The notes: generated from the sequence alone by a model not told the origin. Counted from the stretch's first letter, positions 24,299 through 33,904 are shown. The stretch: DNA of 64,000 nucleotides from Sphaerisporangium rhizosphaerae (GCF_042665155.1 NZ_JBHTCG010000021.1:1-64000), one strand, 5' to 3'. A program made the numbers and translations.

Positions 24299-26179
24299 TC
24301 AGGGATGAGCGCGGAGGATCGGGCGCAGGGTGTCCAGCACGGAGGCGTCCTCGATGGTGGAGGGGACGGGCTCGTCGGCGCCGTCGGCGATGCCGCGCAT
24401 GGTCTTGCGCAGGATCTTCCCCGACCGCGTCTTGGGCAGCCCCGGGACGATGTCCACCCGCCTCAGCGCCGCCACGGCCCCGATCTGGTCGCGCACCAGC
24501 CGCACCAGGTCCTCGCACAGCCGCCCGGGGTCGGCCTCGACGCCGCTCTTGAGCACGACCAGGCCGCGCGGCACCTGGCCCTTCAGCTCGTCGGCCACGC
24601 CGATCACCGCGCACTCGGCGACGGCGGGATGGCCGGCCAGCACGGCCTCCATCGAACCGGTGGACAGACGGTGCCCGGCCACGTTGATCACGTCGTCGGT
24701 GCGTCCCATGACGTACAGGTAGCCGTCCTCGTCGACGTGCCCGCCGTCGCCGGTCAGGTAATGCCCGGGGTAGGCCGACAGGTAGGAGGCGACGTAGCGC
24801 TCGTCGTCCCGCCAGAGCGTGGGCAGCGTGCCCGGCGGAAGCGGCAGCCGCACGCAGATCGCCCCGTCCACGCCCGGAGGGCACGGCCGGCCCTCGGGGT
24901 CGAGCACGCGCACGTCGTATCCGGGCACCGCGACCGTGGGCGACCCCGGCTTGATCGGCATCGGGTCCAGGCCGCGCAGGTTGGCGGCGACGGCCCAGCC
25001 GGTCTCGGTCTGCCACCAGTGGTCCACCACCGGCACGCCGAGCTTCTCGGTGGCCCAGTGGTAGGTGTCCGGGTCCAGCCGCTCGCCCGCCAAGAAGAGC
25101 GTCCGCAACGAGGAGATGTCGTACTTGGCCAGGTAGGCCGCCTCCGGGTCCACCTTCTTGATGGCGCGGAACGCCGTCGGCGCGGTGAACAGGGCGCGCA
25201 CCCCGTAGTCGGAGATGACCCGCCAGAACGCCCCGGCGTCCGGCGTGCCCACCGGCTTCCCCTCGTACAGCACCGTCGTCGCGCCGAGCAGCAGCGGGGC
25301 GTACACGATGTAGGAGTGTCCGACCACCCACCCCACGTCCGAGGCCGCCCAGAAGACCTCGCCCGGCGCGATGGCGTACACGTTGCGCATGCTCCACAGC
25401 AGCGCGACCGCGTGGCCGCCGTTGTCGCGCACCACGCCCTTCGGCTTCCCCGTGGTGCCGCTGGTGTAGAGGATGTAGAGCGGGTCGGTCGCCGCCACCG
25501 GCACGCACTCCGCCGGCTCGGCCGCGGCCATGGCCTCGCGCCAGTCGATGTCGCGGCCGGGCGTCAGCGCGGCGGCCGCCTGCTCGCGCTGGAGGATCAC
25601 GCAGTGCGCGGGCCGGTGCGCGGCCATCTCCAGCGCGCTGTCGAGCATCGGCTTGTACTCCACCACGCGGGACGGCTCGATGCCGCAGGAGGCGGACACG
25701 ACCACCACGGGCCGGGCGTCGTCGATGCGCACGGCCAGCTCACGCGGGGCGAAGCCGCCGAACACCACCGAGTGCACGGCCCCGAGGCGGGCGCAGGCGA
25801 GCATGGCCACGACCGCCTCGGGCACCATCGGCATGTAGATGACGACCCGGTCGCCTCTGCCGACGCCGAGGCCGCGCAGCACGCCGGCGAACCGCGCCAC
25901 CTCCTCCAGCAGTTCGGCGTAGGTGTAGGTGCGGGAGGTCCCGGTGAGCGGGCTGTCGTAGATCAGCGCCGCCTGCCCGCCGCGACCGCCGGCCACATGC
26001 CGGTCCAGGGCGTTGTGGCAGGTGTTGAGCTCGCCGCCGGGGAACCACCGGTAGAACGGGGCCGCATCGGCGTCCAGCGTCATGTCGGGGATGCGGTCCC
26101 AGGTCACGGCCGTGGCCGCCCGGCCCCAGAACCCGTCCGGATCGTCGATGCTCATCGCGAAGGCGTCCGCGTACGACAT
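24299..26179 (-). CDS. prpE: propionyl-CoA synthetase (acetyl-CoA synthetase family)
   Basis: Activates propionate (possibly other short acids) to the CoA ester with ATP via an acyl-adenylate. The 626 aa protein has the ACS N-terminal domain, then the P-loop YILYTSGTTGKPKG, VFWAASDVGWVVGHSYIVY, the adenylate motif WWQTETGW, GDGGHVDEDGYLYVMGRTDDVIN, and the C-terminal KTRSGKILRKTMR with the catalytic Lys. Features such as GVVRDNGGHAVAL and LRTLFLAGERLDPDTY are typical of PrpE rather than Acs. ATG 26179 is preceded by GAGGAAC. The next gene on the same strand, 108 bp upstream, is a GlxA-type regulator, which might control it. Confidence 0.88.
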   Translation of the reverse strand: MSYADAFAMSIDDPDGFWGRAATAVTWDRIPDMTLDADAAPFYRWFPGGELNTCHNALDRHVAGGRGGQAALIYDSPLTGTSRTYTYAELLEEVARFAGVLRGLGVGRGDRVVIYMPMVPEAVVAMLACARLGAVHSVVFGGFAPRELAVRIDDARPVVVVSASCGIEPSRVVEYKPMLDSALEMAAHRPAHCVILQREQAAAALTPGRDIDWREAMAAAEPAECVPVAATDPLYILYTSGTTGKPKGVVRDNGGHAVALLWSMRNVYAIAPGEVFWAASDVGWVVGHSYIVYAPLLLGATTVLYEGKPVGTPDAGAFWRVISDYGVRALFTAPTAFRAIKKVDPEAAYLAKYDISSLRTLFLAGERLDPDTYHWATEKLGVPVVDHWWQTETGWAVAANLRGLDPMPIKPGSPTVAVPGYDVRVLDPEGRPCPPGVDGAICVRLPLPPGTLPTLWRDDERYVASYLSAYPGHYLTGDGGHVDEDGYLYVMGRTDDVINVAGHRLSTGSMEAVLAGHPAVAECAVIGVADELKGQVPRGLVVLKSGVEADPGRLCEDLVRLVRDQIGAVAALRRVDIVPGLPKTRSGKILRKTMRGIADGADEPVPSTIEDASVLDTLRPILRAHP

Positions 26180-26287
26180 GGTTCCTCGTTCCCTCACCGA
26201 TCGCCTGAACCGCCATCATGACTCAGCCCCCCGTCTCAGGACAGAGCAACAGCCCGACGGCGTGACGGGGCGAGGGGCCCGGCCGGG

Positions 26288-27271
26288 TCAGGCGGAGCGG
26301 AAGGCCGCCGGGGCCTCCGCGCGGAAGGTGTGCCGGTAGGTCAGCGGGGCCACGCCCACCGTCGCGTGCAGGTGCTGGCGCAGCGAGACGGCCGTGCCGA
26401 AGCCCGCCCGGACCGCCACCTGGTCGACCGGGAGTTCGGTCGTCTCGAGCAGATGGCGGGCGCGCTCGACCCGCTGCCTGATGAGCCATCGTGCCGGGCT
26501 GAGCCCGGTCTCCTCGCGGAAGCGGCGGGTGAAGGTGCGCACGCTCATGCGGGCGTGCCTGGCCAAGGTGGCCAGGTCCAGCGGCTCCTGGAGCCGGTCC
26601 AGCATCCACGCCCGGGTGGGCGCGGTAGTGGCGTCCCCGGCGGCCGGCAGCGGGCGTTCGATGTACTGCGCCTGACCGCCCTCGCGCCACGGCGGGGTGA
26701 CGCAGCGCCGTGCCACCCGGTTGGCGATCTCGCTGCCGTGGTCGCGGCGGATCACGTGCAGGCACAGGTCGATGCCCGCCGCGACGCCGGCGGAGGTCAG
26801 CAGGTCGCCGTCGTCGATGAACAGCACGTCGGGGTCGAGCAGCACCCGCGGGTACAGCGAGCGGAACAGCTCGGCGCTCCTCCAGTGCGTCGTGGCCGGC
26901 CGGCCGTCCAGCAACCCGGCGGCGGCCAGCACGAACGCTCCCGTGCAGATCGACATCAGCCGCGACCGGAGGGCGGCCCCGCGCAACGCGTCGCGCAGTT
27001 CGTCGTCGATCGTGCCGTCGCTGAAAGCGGAGCCGCTGTGGACGCCCGGGACGATGACGGTGTCCGCCGTGGCCAGGACCGACAGGTCGTGGTCGGGGAT
27101 CACGCTGAACCCGGCGGGCCCGCGCACCGTGCGCCCGCCGGGGGTGCAGGTGACGATCTCGTAGAGCCGCCGGCCATCGGCGTCCTCGGCGACCCGGAAC
27201 ACCTGGCCGGGGACGCCGAGGTCCAGAGTCGCGAAATCGTCCAGGGCGACGACGGCGATGCGGTGAACCAT
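26288..27271 (-). CDS. GlxA-type AraC family transcriptional regulator
   Basis: 327 aa. The N-terminal DJ-1/PfpI-like domain (residues 5-190) carries the nucleophile-elbow sequence SICTGAFVLAAAGLL with Cys near 109. The C-terminal AraC double helix-turn-helix (~220-320) contains LATLARHARMSVRTFTRRF and LPVDQVAVRAGFGTAVSLRQ. Such regulators respond to small metabolites, sometimes amidated. It is divergent from the MFS gene with only 63 bp between starts, and lies upstream of prpE on the same strand; either neighbour could be its target. No strong Shine-Dalgarno precedes ATG 27271. Confidence 0.9.
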   Translation of the reverse strand: MVHRIAVVALDDFATLDLGVPGQVFRVAEDADGRRLYEIVTCTPGGRTVRGPAGFSVIPDHDLSVLATADTVIVPGVHSGSAFSDGTIDDELRDALRGAALRSRLMSICTGAFVLAAAGLLDGRPATTHWRSAELFRSLYPRVLLDPDVLFIDDGDLLTSAGVAAGIDLCLHVIRRDHGSEIANRVARRCVTPPWREGGQAQYIERPLPAAGDATTAPTRAWMLDRLQEPLDLATLARHARMSVRTFTRRFREETGLSPARWLIRQRVERARHLLETTELPVDQVAVRAGFGTAVSLRQHLHATVGVAPLTYRHTFRAEAPAAFRSA

Positions 27272-27302
27272 GGCCGGATTCTTTCACATGTTGGCTGTCA
27301 AG

Positions 27303-27314
27303 CCACTCGTGGCC
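27303..27314. promoter_or_regulatory. short palindrome between the divergent regulator and MFS starts
   Basis: GCCAC-TC-GTGGC, perfect, in a 63-bp divergent gap. TTGACA lies on the minus strand just beside it (CTGTCAA near 27296) and could be the regulator's -35. Candidate operator. Confidence 0.4.
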
Positions 27315-27334
27315 GGTGAATCGGACACCTCACT

Positions 27335-28756
27335 ATGGTCGGCATGATGCTGACGCAAGACGTGAGGCGCGGACGGTGGCCGCATCGGGCCTGGGCGGTG
27401 GCGGCGGTGGCCTTCGTCGCCATCATCGGAGCCGCCGGCTTCCGCGCCACACCGGGAGTGCTGATCACCCCCCTCGAGACCGAGTTCGGCTGGTCCCGGG
27501 GGACCATCTCCCTGGCGGTGTCGGTGAACCTGATGCTGTTCGGCCTGACCGCGCCGTTCGCCGCCGCTCTGATGGACCGGCTCGGCATGCGCCGCGTGGT
27601 CGCCTCCGCGCTGCTGCTGGTGGCCCTCGGCAGCGGGCTCACGGTCTTCATGACCTCCAGTTGGCAGCTCATCCTGTGCTGGGGTGTGCTGGTCGGGCTC
27701 GGCACCGGCTCGATGGCGCTGGCCTTCGTCGCCACGGTCACCGACCGGTGGTTCGTGCGGCACCGCGGCGTCGTCACCGGCGTGCTGACCGCCGGAGGCG
27801 CCACGGGGCAGCTCATCTTCCTGCCCGTGCTCGCCTGGCTGGCCGAGGGGCCGGGCTGGCGGACGGCCGCCGTGGTGGTGGCCGTGGCGGCGCTCGCCGT
27901 CGTCCCGGTGGTCTGGCTCCTCCTGCGCGACCGCCCCGAAGACGTCGGCCTGACCGCTCTGGGCGCCGAACCCGCGGTCGTCCCCGCGGCCCCTGCGGCC
28001 GGTTCCGCGGCCGGTGGTCCGGCCGGTTCCGCTGCCGCTGGGCCGGCCGCGGGTGACACGGCCGTCCGCGGCGGCGGCGCGCGTACGGCCGGGCGGCCGG
28101 GAGGCGCGGCGGTGCGGGCGATCAGCGTGCTGCGGTCGGCCGCGCGTACCCGCTCGTTCTGGTACCTCGCCGGTGGCTTCGCCATCTGCGGCGCGAGCAC
28201 CAACGGCCTGGTCGGAACGCACTTCATCCCCGCCGCGCACGACCACGGCATGGCCGAGACCACCGCCGCCGGCCTACTCGCCCTCATCGGCGTCTTCGAC
28301 ATCGCGGGCACGATCTTCTCCGGCTGGCTCAGCGACCGGGTCGACTCGCGGGTGCTGCTCGGGGCGTACTACGCGCTGCGCGGCGCGTCACTGCTGGTGC
28401 TGCCGCCCCTGTTCGCCGCGACGGCCGAACCGAGCATGCTCGTGTTCATCATCTTCTACGGCCTCGACTGGGTGGCCACCGTCCCGCCGACCGTGGCGCT
28501 GTGCCGCAAGCTCTTCGGCAAGGACGGCAGCGTGGTGTTCGGCTGGGTCTTCGCCTCTCATCAGGTCGGCGCGGCCATCGCCGCGGTCGCCGCGGGCCTC
28601 ACCCGCGACCATCTCGGCCACTACGACGCGGCCTGGTACGGCGCGGGCCTGCTGTGCGCCGTGGCCGCGGTCATGTCGCTGCGCGTCGGCAGGGGCGGGT
28701 CCGCCTCCGGCGCGGCCCCCACCGCCGAACCGGTCACCGCCGCCACCGCTACCTGA
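27335..28756 (+). CDS. MFS transporter (OxlT/monocarboxylate-type)
   Basis: 473 aa with 12 hydrophobic helices. It shows the oxalate:formate/monocarboxylate antiporter pattern: GFRATPGVLITPLETEFGWSR, then SLAVSVNLMLFGLTAPFAAALMDRLGMRR, and ASHQVGAAIAAV in the second half. The central loop (~205-255) is a long Ala/Gly/Pro-rich insertion. The start is ATG 27335 or ATG 27344. Divergence from a GlxA-type regulator suggests regulated uptake of a carboxylate; with prpE on the other side, propionate or a related acid is a possible but unproven substrate. Confidence 0.85.
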   Translation: MVGMMLTQDVRRGRWPHRAWAVAAVAFVAIIGAAGFRATPGVLITPLETEFGWSRGTISLAVSVNLMLFGLTAPFAAALMDRLGMRRVVASALLLVALGSGLTVFMTSSWQLILCWGVLVGLGTGSMALAFVATVTDRWFVRHRGVVTGVLTAGGATGQLIFLPVLAWLAEGPGWRTAAVVVAVAALAVVPVVWLLLRDRPEDVGLTALGAEPAVVPAAPAAGSAAGGPAGSAAAGPAAGDTAVRGGGARTAGRPGGAAVRAISVLRSAARTRSFWYLAGGFAICGASTNGLVGTHFIPAAHDHGMAETTAAGLLALIGVFDIAGTIFSGWLSDRVDSRVLLGAYYALRGASLLVLPPLFAATAEPSMLVFIIFYGLDWVATVPPTVALCRKLFGKDGSVVFGWVFASHQVGAAIAAVAAGLTRDHLGHYDAAWYGAGLLCAVAAVMSLRVGRGGSASGAAPTAEPVTAATAT

Positions 28757-28817
28757 CCCCCGGCCCGTCTCGCGCCTCGGCGCTCGCCTGTCGGTGGGCG
28801 GTGAGATCCTTGGGGGC

Positions 28818-29525
28818 GTGAACGCGCCAGACCAGAGAGTGCTCCCCCTTGTCGTCCGCATCGAGCGTGCCACGCCGCCCGAGCGCACCGACGCCCTCGA
28901 GGCGGCGGCGATGGCCGTGCTCACCCTGCTGACCGACGAGCGCGCGGTGAGCGGTGAGTGGGCCGAGTCCGTCCAGGCGTGGGAGACCATCGGCATCAGG
29001 AAGGTCGTGCGCCGGGCCAGGGGCGCCGAGTGGCGGCGGGTCGAGGAGCTTCCGGGCGCCACGGTGACGCTGCGCTCGGCCGAGGTGCGGGTGCACCCGC
29101 CGATCCCGCTCGACGCCTGGCCCAAGGAGCTGTCGCGCCTGCAGGTCTCCGGCACCGACCTGGTGGACTCCGCGCCGCCCTCGCAGCCCCCGCCCGGCGG
29201 CGTCGTGCTGTGGTTCAACCCCTCTTTGGACATGTCGGCGGGCAAGGCCATGGCCCAGGCCGGTCACGCGGCCCAGCTCGCCTGGTGGGGCACCGACGAG
29301 GCCGCCCGCGCCGCGTGGCACGCCGGCGGCCTGGCGGTCACCGTGCGCACGGCCGAGCCGTGGCGGTGGGCCGCCCTGGTGGACAGCGGGCTTCCCGTCG
29401 TGCGCGACGCCGGGTTCACCGAGATCGAGCCCGGCTCGCGAACGGTCGTCGCGGACGCGCCGTGGCTGAGGGCCGGCGGCCTGCGCCCGGCCGGCTGGGG
29501 ACCGCTGCGCGACCCGTCGCGGTAG
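28818..29525 (+). CDS. Pth2-domain peptidyl-tRNA hydrolase-like protein
   Basis: 235 aa. The C-terminal ~115 residues match the archaeal/eukaryotic-type peptidyl-tRNA hydrolase (Pth2) fold: MSAGKAMAQAGHAAQLAWW, then VTVRTAEPW, and VVRDAGFTEIEPGSRTVVAD before the C-terminus. The N-terminal ~125 residues form an extension I do not recognise (LPLVVRIERATPPERTDALE). Bacteria normally rely on Pth1, so this may be a second rescue enzyme or a divergent member. GATCCT lies seven bases before GTG 28818, again a leaderless-type arrangement. Confidence 0.75.
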   Translation: MNAPDQRVLPLVVRIERATPPERTDALEAAAMAVLTLLTDERAVSGEWAESVQAWETIGIRKVVRRARGAEWRRVEELPGATVTLRSAEVRVHPPIPLDAWPKELSRLQVSGTDLVDSAPPSQPPPGGVVLWFNPSLDMSAGKAMAQAGHAAQLAWWGTDEAARAAWHAGGLAVTVRTAEPWRWAALVDSGLPVVRDAGFTEIEPGSRTVVADAPWLRAGGLRPAGWGPLRDPSR

Positions 29526-29715
29526 CCGTCGCTCCATGATCATACCGGCTGGTAGGGGGCGTGCCGCGGCGGCGTGACCGGCTCTCCCGCGCCATTGACC
29601 GGAAGGCGAAAGGGGAGGTCAGGGCGTACGGAAACCTCGATGCGGTAGGGACTCGTTCCCGAAGTGTGATCGGGAACTCGGGCATGGTCCGGCGAATTGC
29701 CGTACGCTCCCCAAC

Positions 29716-30837
29716 GTGCCAAATGGGGTGGGTGGGAACTACGGGACAAAAGCCGTCCCAACGTACGTAACGGCCGACGCGCCGACCGCGCCGCTGCCGA
29801 AGATCACCGTCGAGGAGCCTCCTCCGCCGCCACCACCCGCCAAGCGCCGATCGCCGATCGCCCGGTTGGGCGACCTGCCGATGCGCGTCATCTACCGACT
29901 GCTGGCCGGCGTCGTCGCGGCCGTGGCCGTCGTGGCGGCCGTCGTGGCGTTCTCCGTCACCGACCTCGGCAAGGGCGCCCCGACGGCCGCCGGTCCGGCC
30001 CCGGCGGGGCCGCCGTCCACGCTGCCGGTCCAGGGCACAGGCGCCGCGCCATCGTCCGGCGCCCCCTCCACCTCACAGGCGCCCCTCGCGGGGACGTCCG
30101 CCTCCGCGGCGGCGCCGGCCTCCGGATCCGCCGCGGATCCGGGCGTCTCCACCGCCCCGGGAGCGTCCGCGTCGCCGGGGGTCGCCGCGACCGCTGGGAC
30201 ATCCGCGTCGCCGGGAGTCACGACGGAGCCCGCCGGGGCCGGGTCGACGCCGGTCGCCACCCCGCAGCCCGGCAAGAGCGCCCTCGCCGACGCCGAAGCC
30301 GACCCGCGCGTCCCCGCGCTTCCGGCGAACCGCCGGCTCGCGAACTACCCCGGGCACGGCGCGCCGGCCAAGGGACGGGTGAAGGACAACAGGTCGGGCA
30401 TCTCCTTCACGCGCTTCGTCAAGCAGTGGAAGCTCACCAAGTCCTCGCCGTTCGCCACGCGCAGAGTGCTCCCCGCCGTGAAGGGAGTCGGGCACCGCGG
30501 GCTGCTGGCGACCTGCCCCGTCCCGATCGCGGTGCAGGACGAGCTCAAGGACACCGCGTTTCTGGCGGCCCGCTGGACTTTGAACTACCACCCCGACGGT
30601 TCCAAGATCACGTGGACCGCCTCGCAGCGCTTCAAGGCGGGCAAGCGGGAGGGCTGGCTGCTCGGCTACAGGGTCACCTACAAGGCCGGCGGGAAGAAGC
30701 ACGTGGCCACCGCGGCCGTCGCCCTGGTCGACGTTCCGGCGGCGAAGCCGGCCATGGTCTTCATCACGATCCCCGACGCACAGAAGAAGCGCTGGGCCGA
30801 CATCAACACGTTGATCAGCAGCATCCGTCCGCTCTGA
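29716..30837 (+). CDS. single-pass membrane protein with extracytoplasmic domain
   Basis: 373 aa. A proline-rich N-terminus (PKITVEEPPPPPPPAKRR) precedes one transmembrane helix (~58-80), a Ser/Ala/Pro/Gly linker (~85-190) and a folded C-terminal domain (~195-373) that starts NYPGHGAPAKGRVKDN and ends in PDAQKKRWADINTLISSIRP. The C-terminal domain resembles that of the protein at 55643-57508 (shared Y-G-x-A/S-P-x-x-G near the start and I/V-PD...D-I/V-NT...SSIRP at the end), so the two are paralogues. GTG 29716 is seven bases after TACGCT. Function unknown; the topology suggests a wall- or envelope-associated role. Confidence 0.8.
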   Translation: MPNGVGGNYGTKAVPTYVTADAPTAPLPKITVEEPPPPPPPAKRRSPIARLGDLPMRVIYRLLAGVVAAVAVVAAVVAFSVTDLGKGAPTAAGPAPAGPPSTLPVQGTGAAPSSGAPSTSQAPLAGTSASAAAPASGSAADPGVSTAPGASASPGVAATAGTSASPGVTTEPAGAGSTPVATPQPGKSALADAEADPRVPALPANRRLANYPGHGAPAKGRVKDNRSGISFTRFVKQWKLTKSSPFATRRVLPAVKGVGHRGLLATCPVPIAVQDELKDTAFLAARWTLNYHPDGSKITWTASQRFKAGKREGWLLGYRVTYKAGGKKHVATAAVALVDVPAAKPAMVFITIPDAQKKRWADINTLISSIRPL

Positions 30838-30976
30838 CCGCCGTCCGCGTCCTGTGGACCTGTGGCCGGGCGCCACCGGGGCCGGTCGAGCGCTGAGGCG
30901 GCGGACTTCCCGGCTCGCGGGGCGCATTAGGCTCGGGAGGCGTAACGGAGAGCCCAGGCGCGGAAGATCGGATGAG

Positions 30977-31606
30977 ATGACGCAGATCGCAGACGCGGAA
31001 GACAAGGCGGAGCTGGTTCTCGCGTCCTCCTCACCGGCCCGGCTCGCGTTGCTGCGCAGCGCCGGGCTCGACCCCAAGGTGATCGTGAGCGGTGTGGACG
31101 AGGAGGCCGTCACCGCCGCCTCGCCCGCCGAGCTCGGCCTCACCCTGGCCCGTGCCAAGGCGTCGGTGGTCGCGAAGGGCCTGACCACGGGCCTGGTGAT
31201 CGGCTGCGACTCCGTGCTCGAACTCGACGGGCGCGCGTACGGCAAGCCGGTGTCGGCCGAAGACGCCATCGCGCGGTGGCGCTCGATGCGCGGGCGCACC
31301 GGCAGGCTTCTCACCGGGCACTGCGTGATCGACGCCGCCACGGGCGCCGAGGCGGCCGAGGTCGGCTCGACGGTGGTGCGCTTCGGCACACCGGGCGACG
31401 ACGAGATCGCGGCCTACGCCGGCAGCGGTGAGCCGTTGCGGGTGGCGGGCGCCTTCACGCTGGACGGCCGCGGCGGCTGGTTCGTGGAGGGCATCGAGGG
31501 CGACCATGGAAACGTGCTCGGCATCTCGCTGCCCCTGCTCCGCCGCCTCTTCCGGCAACTGGGCGTTGAAGTGACTTCTCTCTGGAAACAGGGATCTTTC
31601 GGCTGA
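30977..31606 (+). CDS. maf: Maf-family nucleoside triphosphate pyrophosphatase
   Basis: Hydrolyses non-canonical or modified nucleoside triphosphates to monophosphates. The 209 aa protein has LASSSPARLALLRSAGL (residues ~16-32), the catalytic segment VIGCDSVLELDGRAYGKP, TGRLLTGHCV and IEGDHGNVLGISLPLLRRLF near the end. ATG 30977 is chosen; the open frame extends ~40 codons upstream with Arg-rich sequence unlike the family. The EI24 gene follows after 40 bp. Confidence 0.92.
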   Translation: MTQIADAEDKAELVLASSSPARLALLRSAGLDPKVIVSGVDEEAVTAASPAELGLTLARAKASVVAKGLTTGLVIGCDSVLELDGRAYGKPVSAEDAIARWRSMRGRTGRLLTGHCVIDAATGAEAAEVGSTVVRFGTPGDDEIAAYAGSGEPLRVAGAFTLDGRGGWFVEGIEGDHGNVLGISLPLLRRLFRQLGVEVTSLWKQGSFG

Positions 31607-31646
31607 TCTTGCGATCGAGTGGGCCGGAGGCGTTAGCCTGCCGGGC

Positions 31647-32438
31647 ATGAACAGCATGGGGCAGCCCATCCGCCGTGGAATCGGCGGCTTCGCCGACGGC
31701 GTCAAGTACTTCTTCCAGGGCCTCGGCTGGGTGGCGCGGCACCCCGGGCAGTGGGTCTTCGGGCTCATCCCGGCGCTGATCGCTCTGGTGCTCTACGTCG
31801 TCGCGCTCGTGCTCCTGGGCACCTACGCCGGAGACCTCGCCGCCTGGGCCACGCCGTTCGCCGACGACTGGGAGCCGGCCCTCCGCGGCACCGTGCGCAC
31901 ACTGCTCGGCATCGTGGTCTTCGCCCTCGGCCTGGTGCTGTCGGTCATCACCTTCACCGCCGCCACGCTGGCCATCGGGGAGCCGTTCTACGAGAAGCTC
32001 TCCGAACGGGTCGAGCACGAAATGGGGGGTGTCGACAAGACCGCCGACATCCCGCTCTGGAGGTCCATCATCCGGTCCGTGCGCGACAGCCTGATCACGC
32101 TGGCGTACGTGCTGATGTTCACCATCCCGCTCTTCGTCCTGGGGTTCGTGCCGGTGGTCGGGCAGACGGTGGTCCCGGTGCTGGGCGCGGCGGTGTCGGG
32201 GTTCTTCCTGTCGGTGGAGCTGACCGCGCTGGCCATGGAGCGCAGGGGATTCGGCCGCAAGCAGCGGTTCGCGCTGCTGCGCGCCGACCGGGCCGCCGCC
32301 CTCGGGTTCGGCGTGGTGGTCTTCCTGATCTTCCTGATCCCTCTGGGCGCGGTCGTCGCCATGCCCGCCGCGGTCGCCGGCGCCACCATCCTGGTCCGCA
32401 CCCGCCTCTCACCCACCCCGCCGCCCCGCACAGCCTGA
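31647..32438 (+). CDS. EI24 domain-containing membrane protein
   Basis: 263 aa with four main hydrophobic segments (~37-62, 85-115, 148-200 and 225-250) and the EI24/CysZ-family features GVKYFFQGLGWVARHPGQWV, FTAATLAIGEPFYEKLSERVE and VELTALAMERRGFGRKQRFA. CysZ members transport sulfate, while actinobacterial EI24 proteins are uncharacterised. ATG 31647 follows TAGCCT by seven bases with no Shine-Dalgarno, so a separate leaderless start inside the maf unit is likely. A strong hairpin ends the unit. Confidence 0.88.
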   Translation: MNSMGQPIRRGIGGFADGVKYFFQGLGWVARHPGQWVFGLIPALIALVLYVVALVLLGTYAGDLAAWATPFADDWEPALRGTVRTLLGIVVFALGLVLSVITFTAATLAIGEPFYEKLSERVEHEMGGVDKTADIPLWRSIIRSVRDSLITLAYVLMFTIPLFVLGFVPVVGQTVVPVLGAAVSGFFLSVELTALAMERRGFGRKQRFALLRADRAAALGFGVVVFLIFLIPLGAVVAMPAAVAGATILVRTRLSPTPPPRTA

Positions 32439-32452
32439 CCCGCGTGCGCGGG

Positions 32453-32487
32453 CCGCGGGCGTCCATCCCTCGACCGGACGCCCGCGG
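32453..32487 (+). terminator. terminator after the EI24 gene
   Basis: CCGCGGGCGTCC and GGACGCCCGCGG pair perfectly over 12 bp around an 11-base loop, 14 bp after the stop. Between it and the next gene (32488-32821) I see no gene. Confidence 0.75.
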
Positions 32488-32821
32488 GGGGTCCACGAGA
32501 GCCCTCACCGTCCCCGGGTGGTACGACGCGGCGCGGGACCCTTCCGTCATCCCCGCTCACGTGATCCGCGGGGTTCTCGACGCGCGGGGATGGCTGTGGA
32601 CAAGGCCGTGCGCTTCTCCGCAGCCCGATGCATCCCAATTCGCTGGCAGGCGACGTTCGTCCCAGCCGGATAAAACCACCTATGGCGTGAGATAAGCGGC
32701 CGATATGGCCGTACCTTGGCCATTCGCCACCCCCGATGCTCGCGAACGGCGTTCCGTTGCTCGTCCACAGAGACGGGATTCCCGCGAATGGCCACGTCGA
32801 GGGTCGGCGATTCTCGCGTGC

Positions 32822-33904
32822 ATGACGCCATCACCGATCCTCCTCACCTCCCCCGACGACATCCTCGGGGCCGTGCCCTACATCCTGGGCTTCCACCCGG
32901 CGGACAGTCTCGTGGTCATCGCGTTCGCGGGGAGGGGAGCGCGCGGCCGGCTGCGCGTCACCACGCGCTGGGATCTCCCGATCGCACCCGGAGCCCTCGA
33001 CCGGCTCGTCCCCCTCTTCCAGCGCGAAGGGGTCACGCACACCATCCTCGCCGGGTTCGGCGACGGCGTCCTCGTGACGCCGGCCATGGACGAGGTCCGT
33101 CGGCTGCTCTCGGACGCCGGCGTCAACGTCATCGAGGCGCTGCGCGCCGACGACGGACGCTACTGGTCCTACGTCTGCACCCGCGCCGAGTGCTGTCCGC
33201 CCGAGGGGCGGCCGTACGACCCGCTCGCGGGGGAGGTCGCCGCCCAGGCCACCTTCGCCGGCCTCATGGCGCTGCCCGACCGCGAGAGCCTGCGACGCTC
33301 GATCGTCCCGGTCACGGGAGCCGCCCGGGTCACCATGCGTGAGGCCACCCGTTCCGTGGCCGCGGACGTGCGGGCGAAGATCGTCACCGTGGCGGAGCCG
33401 CGCGAGGCTCCCGCCGCGTTCGTCGCCGAAGGGCTGGAGCGGGTCCGCCGGTCCATCGACGCCTTCCACCGGCTCGGGCCGCTTCCCGACCACGAGGCCG
33501 CCCGGCTCGGCATCGACCTGTCCGTGGTCCGGGTCCGCGACGAGGCGTGGACGCTCATGGACGACGACACCCAGGACACCCATGTCGCGTTGTGGGGCGA
33601 CCTCACGCGCCGGCTGGAGGCTCCGTTCGTCCCGCCGGCCGCCTCCTTGCTGGGCGCCGCCGCCTGGCGCCGCGGCGACTCGGCGCTCGCGGGCATAGCC
33701 GTCGAGCGGGCGCTCGCCGTGGACCCGTCCTACTCGATGGCGAACCTTCTCGCGCAGGGCCTGCAGCAGCTCGTGAGCCCGGCGGTCCTCCGGCAGCGCA
33801 TGCCCACCCCCGAGGAACTCGACGCGAGCATGGGGCCGCCGCGCATGGAGTGGCTCCATCCCATGCTCGAACTCCTCGACGACCACACCCTCCGCACACC
33901 ATGA
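32822..33904 (+). CDS. DUF4192 family protein
   Basis: 360 aa cytosolic protein of the actinobacterial DUF4192 family. Typical features are the N-terminal SPDDILGAVPYILGFHPADS followed by LVVIAF, the Cys-containing segment YWSYVCTRAECCPPEGRPYD, and a C-terminal region on GDSALAGIAVERALAVDPSYSMA that resembles TPR helices. Its role is not established. ATG 32822 is chosen because it begins MTPSPILLTSPDD like family members; the frame opens 39 codons earlier with Arg-rich sequence. Confidence 0.88.
   Translation: MTPSPILLTSPDDILGAVPYILGFHPADSLVVIAFAGRGARGRLRVTTRWDLPIAPGALDRLVPLFQREGVTHTILAGFGDGVLVTPAMDEVRRLLSDAGVNVIEALRADDGRYWSYVCTRAECCPPEGRPYDPLAGEVAAQATFAGLMALPDRESLRRSIVPVTGAARVTMREATRSVAADVRAKIVTVAEPREAPAAFVAEGLERVRRSIDAFHRLGPLPDHEAARLGIDLSVVRVRDEAWTLMDDDTQDTHVALWGDLTRRLEAPFVPPAASLLGAAAWRRGDSALAGIAVERALAVDPSYSMANLLAQGLQQLVSPAVLRQRMPTPEELDASMGPPRMEWLHPMLELLDDHTLRTP

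Noticed and set aside
24203..26221. 672-codon frame antisense to prpE
   Set aside because: His/Arg/Gly-rich product with no ribosome binding site; prpE is complete on the other strand.
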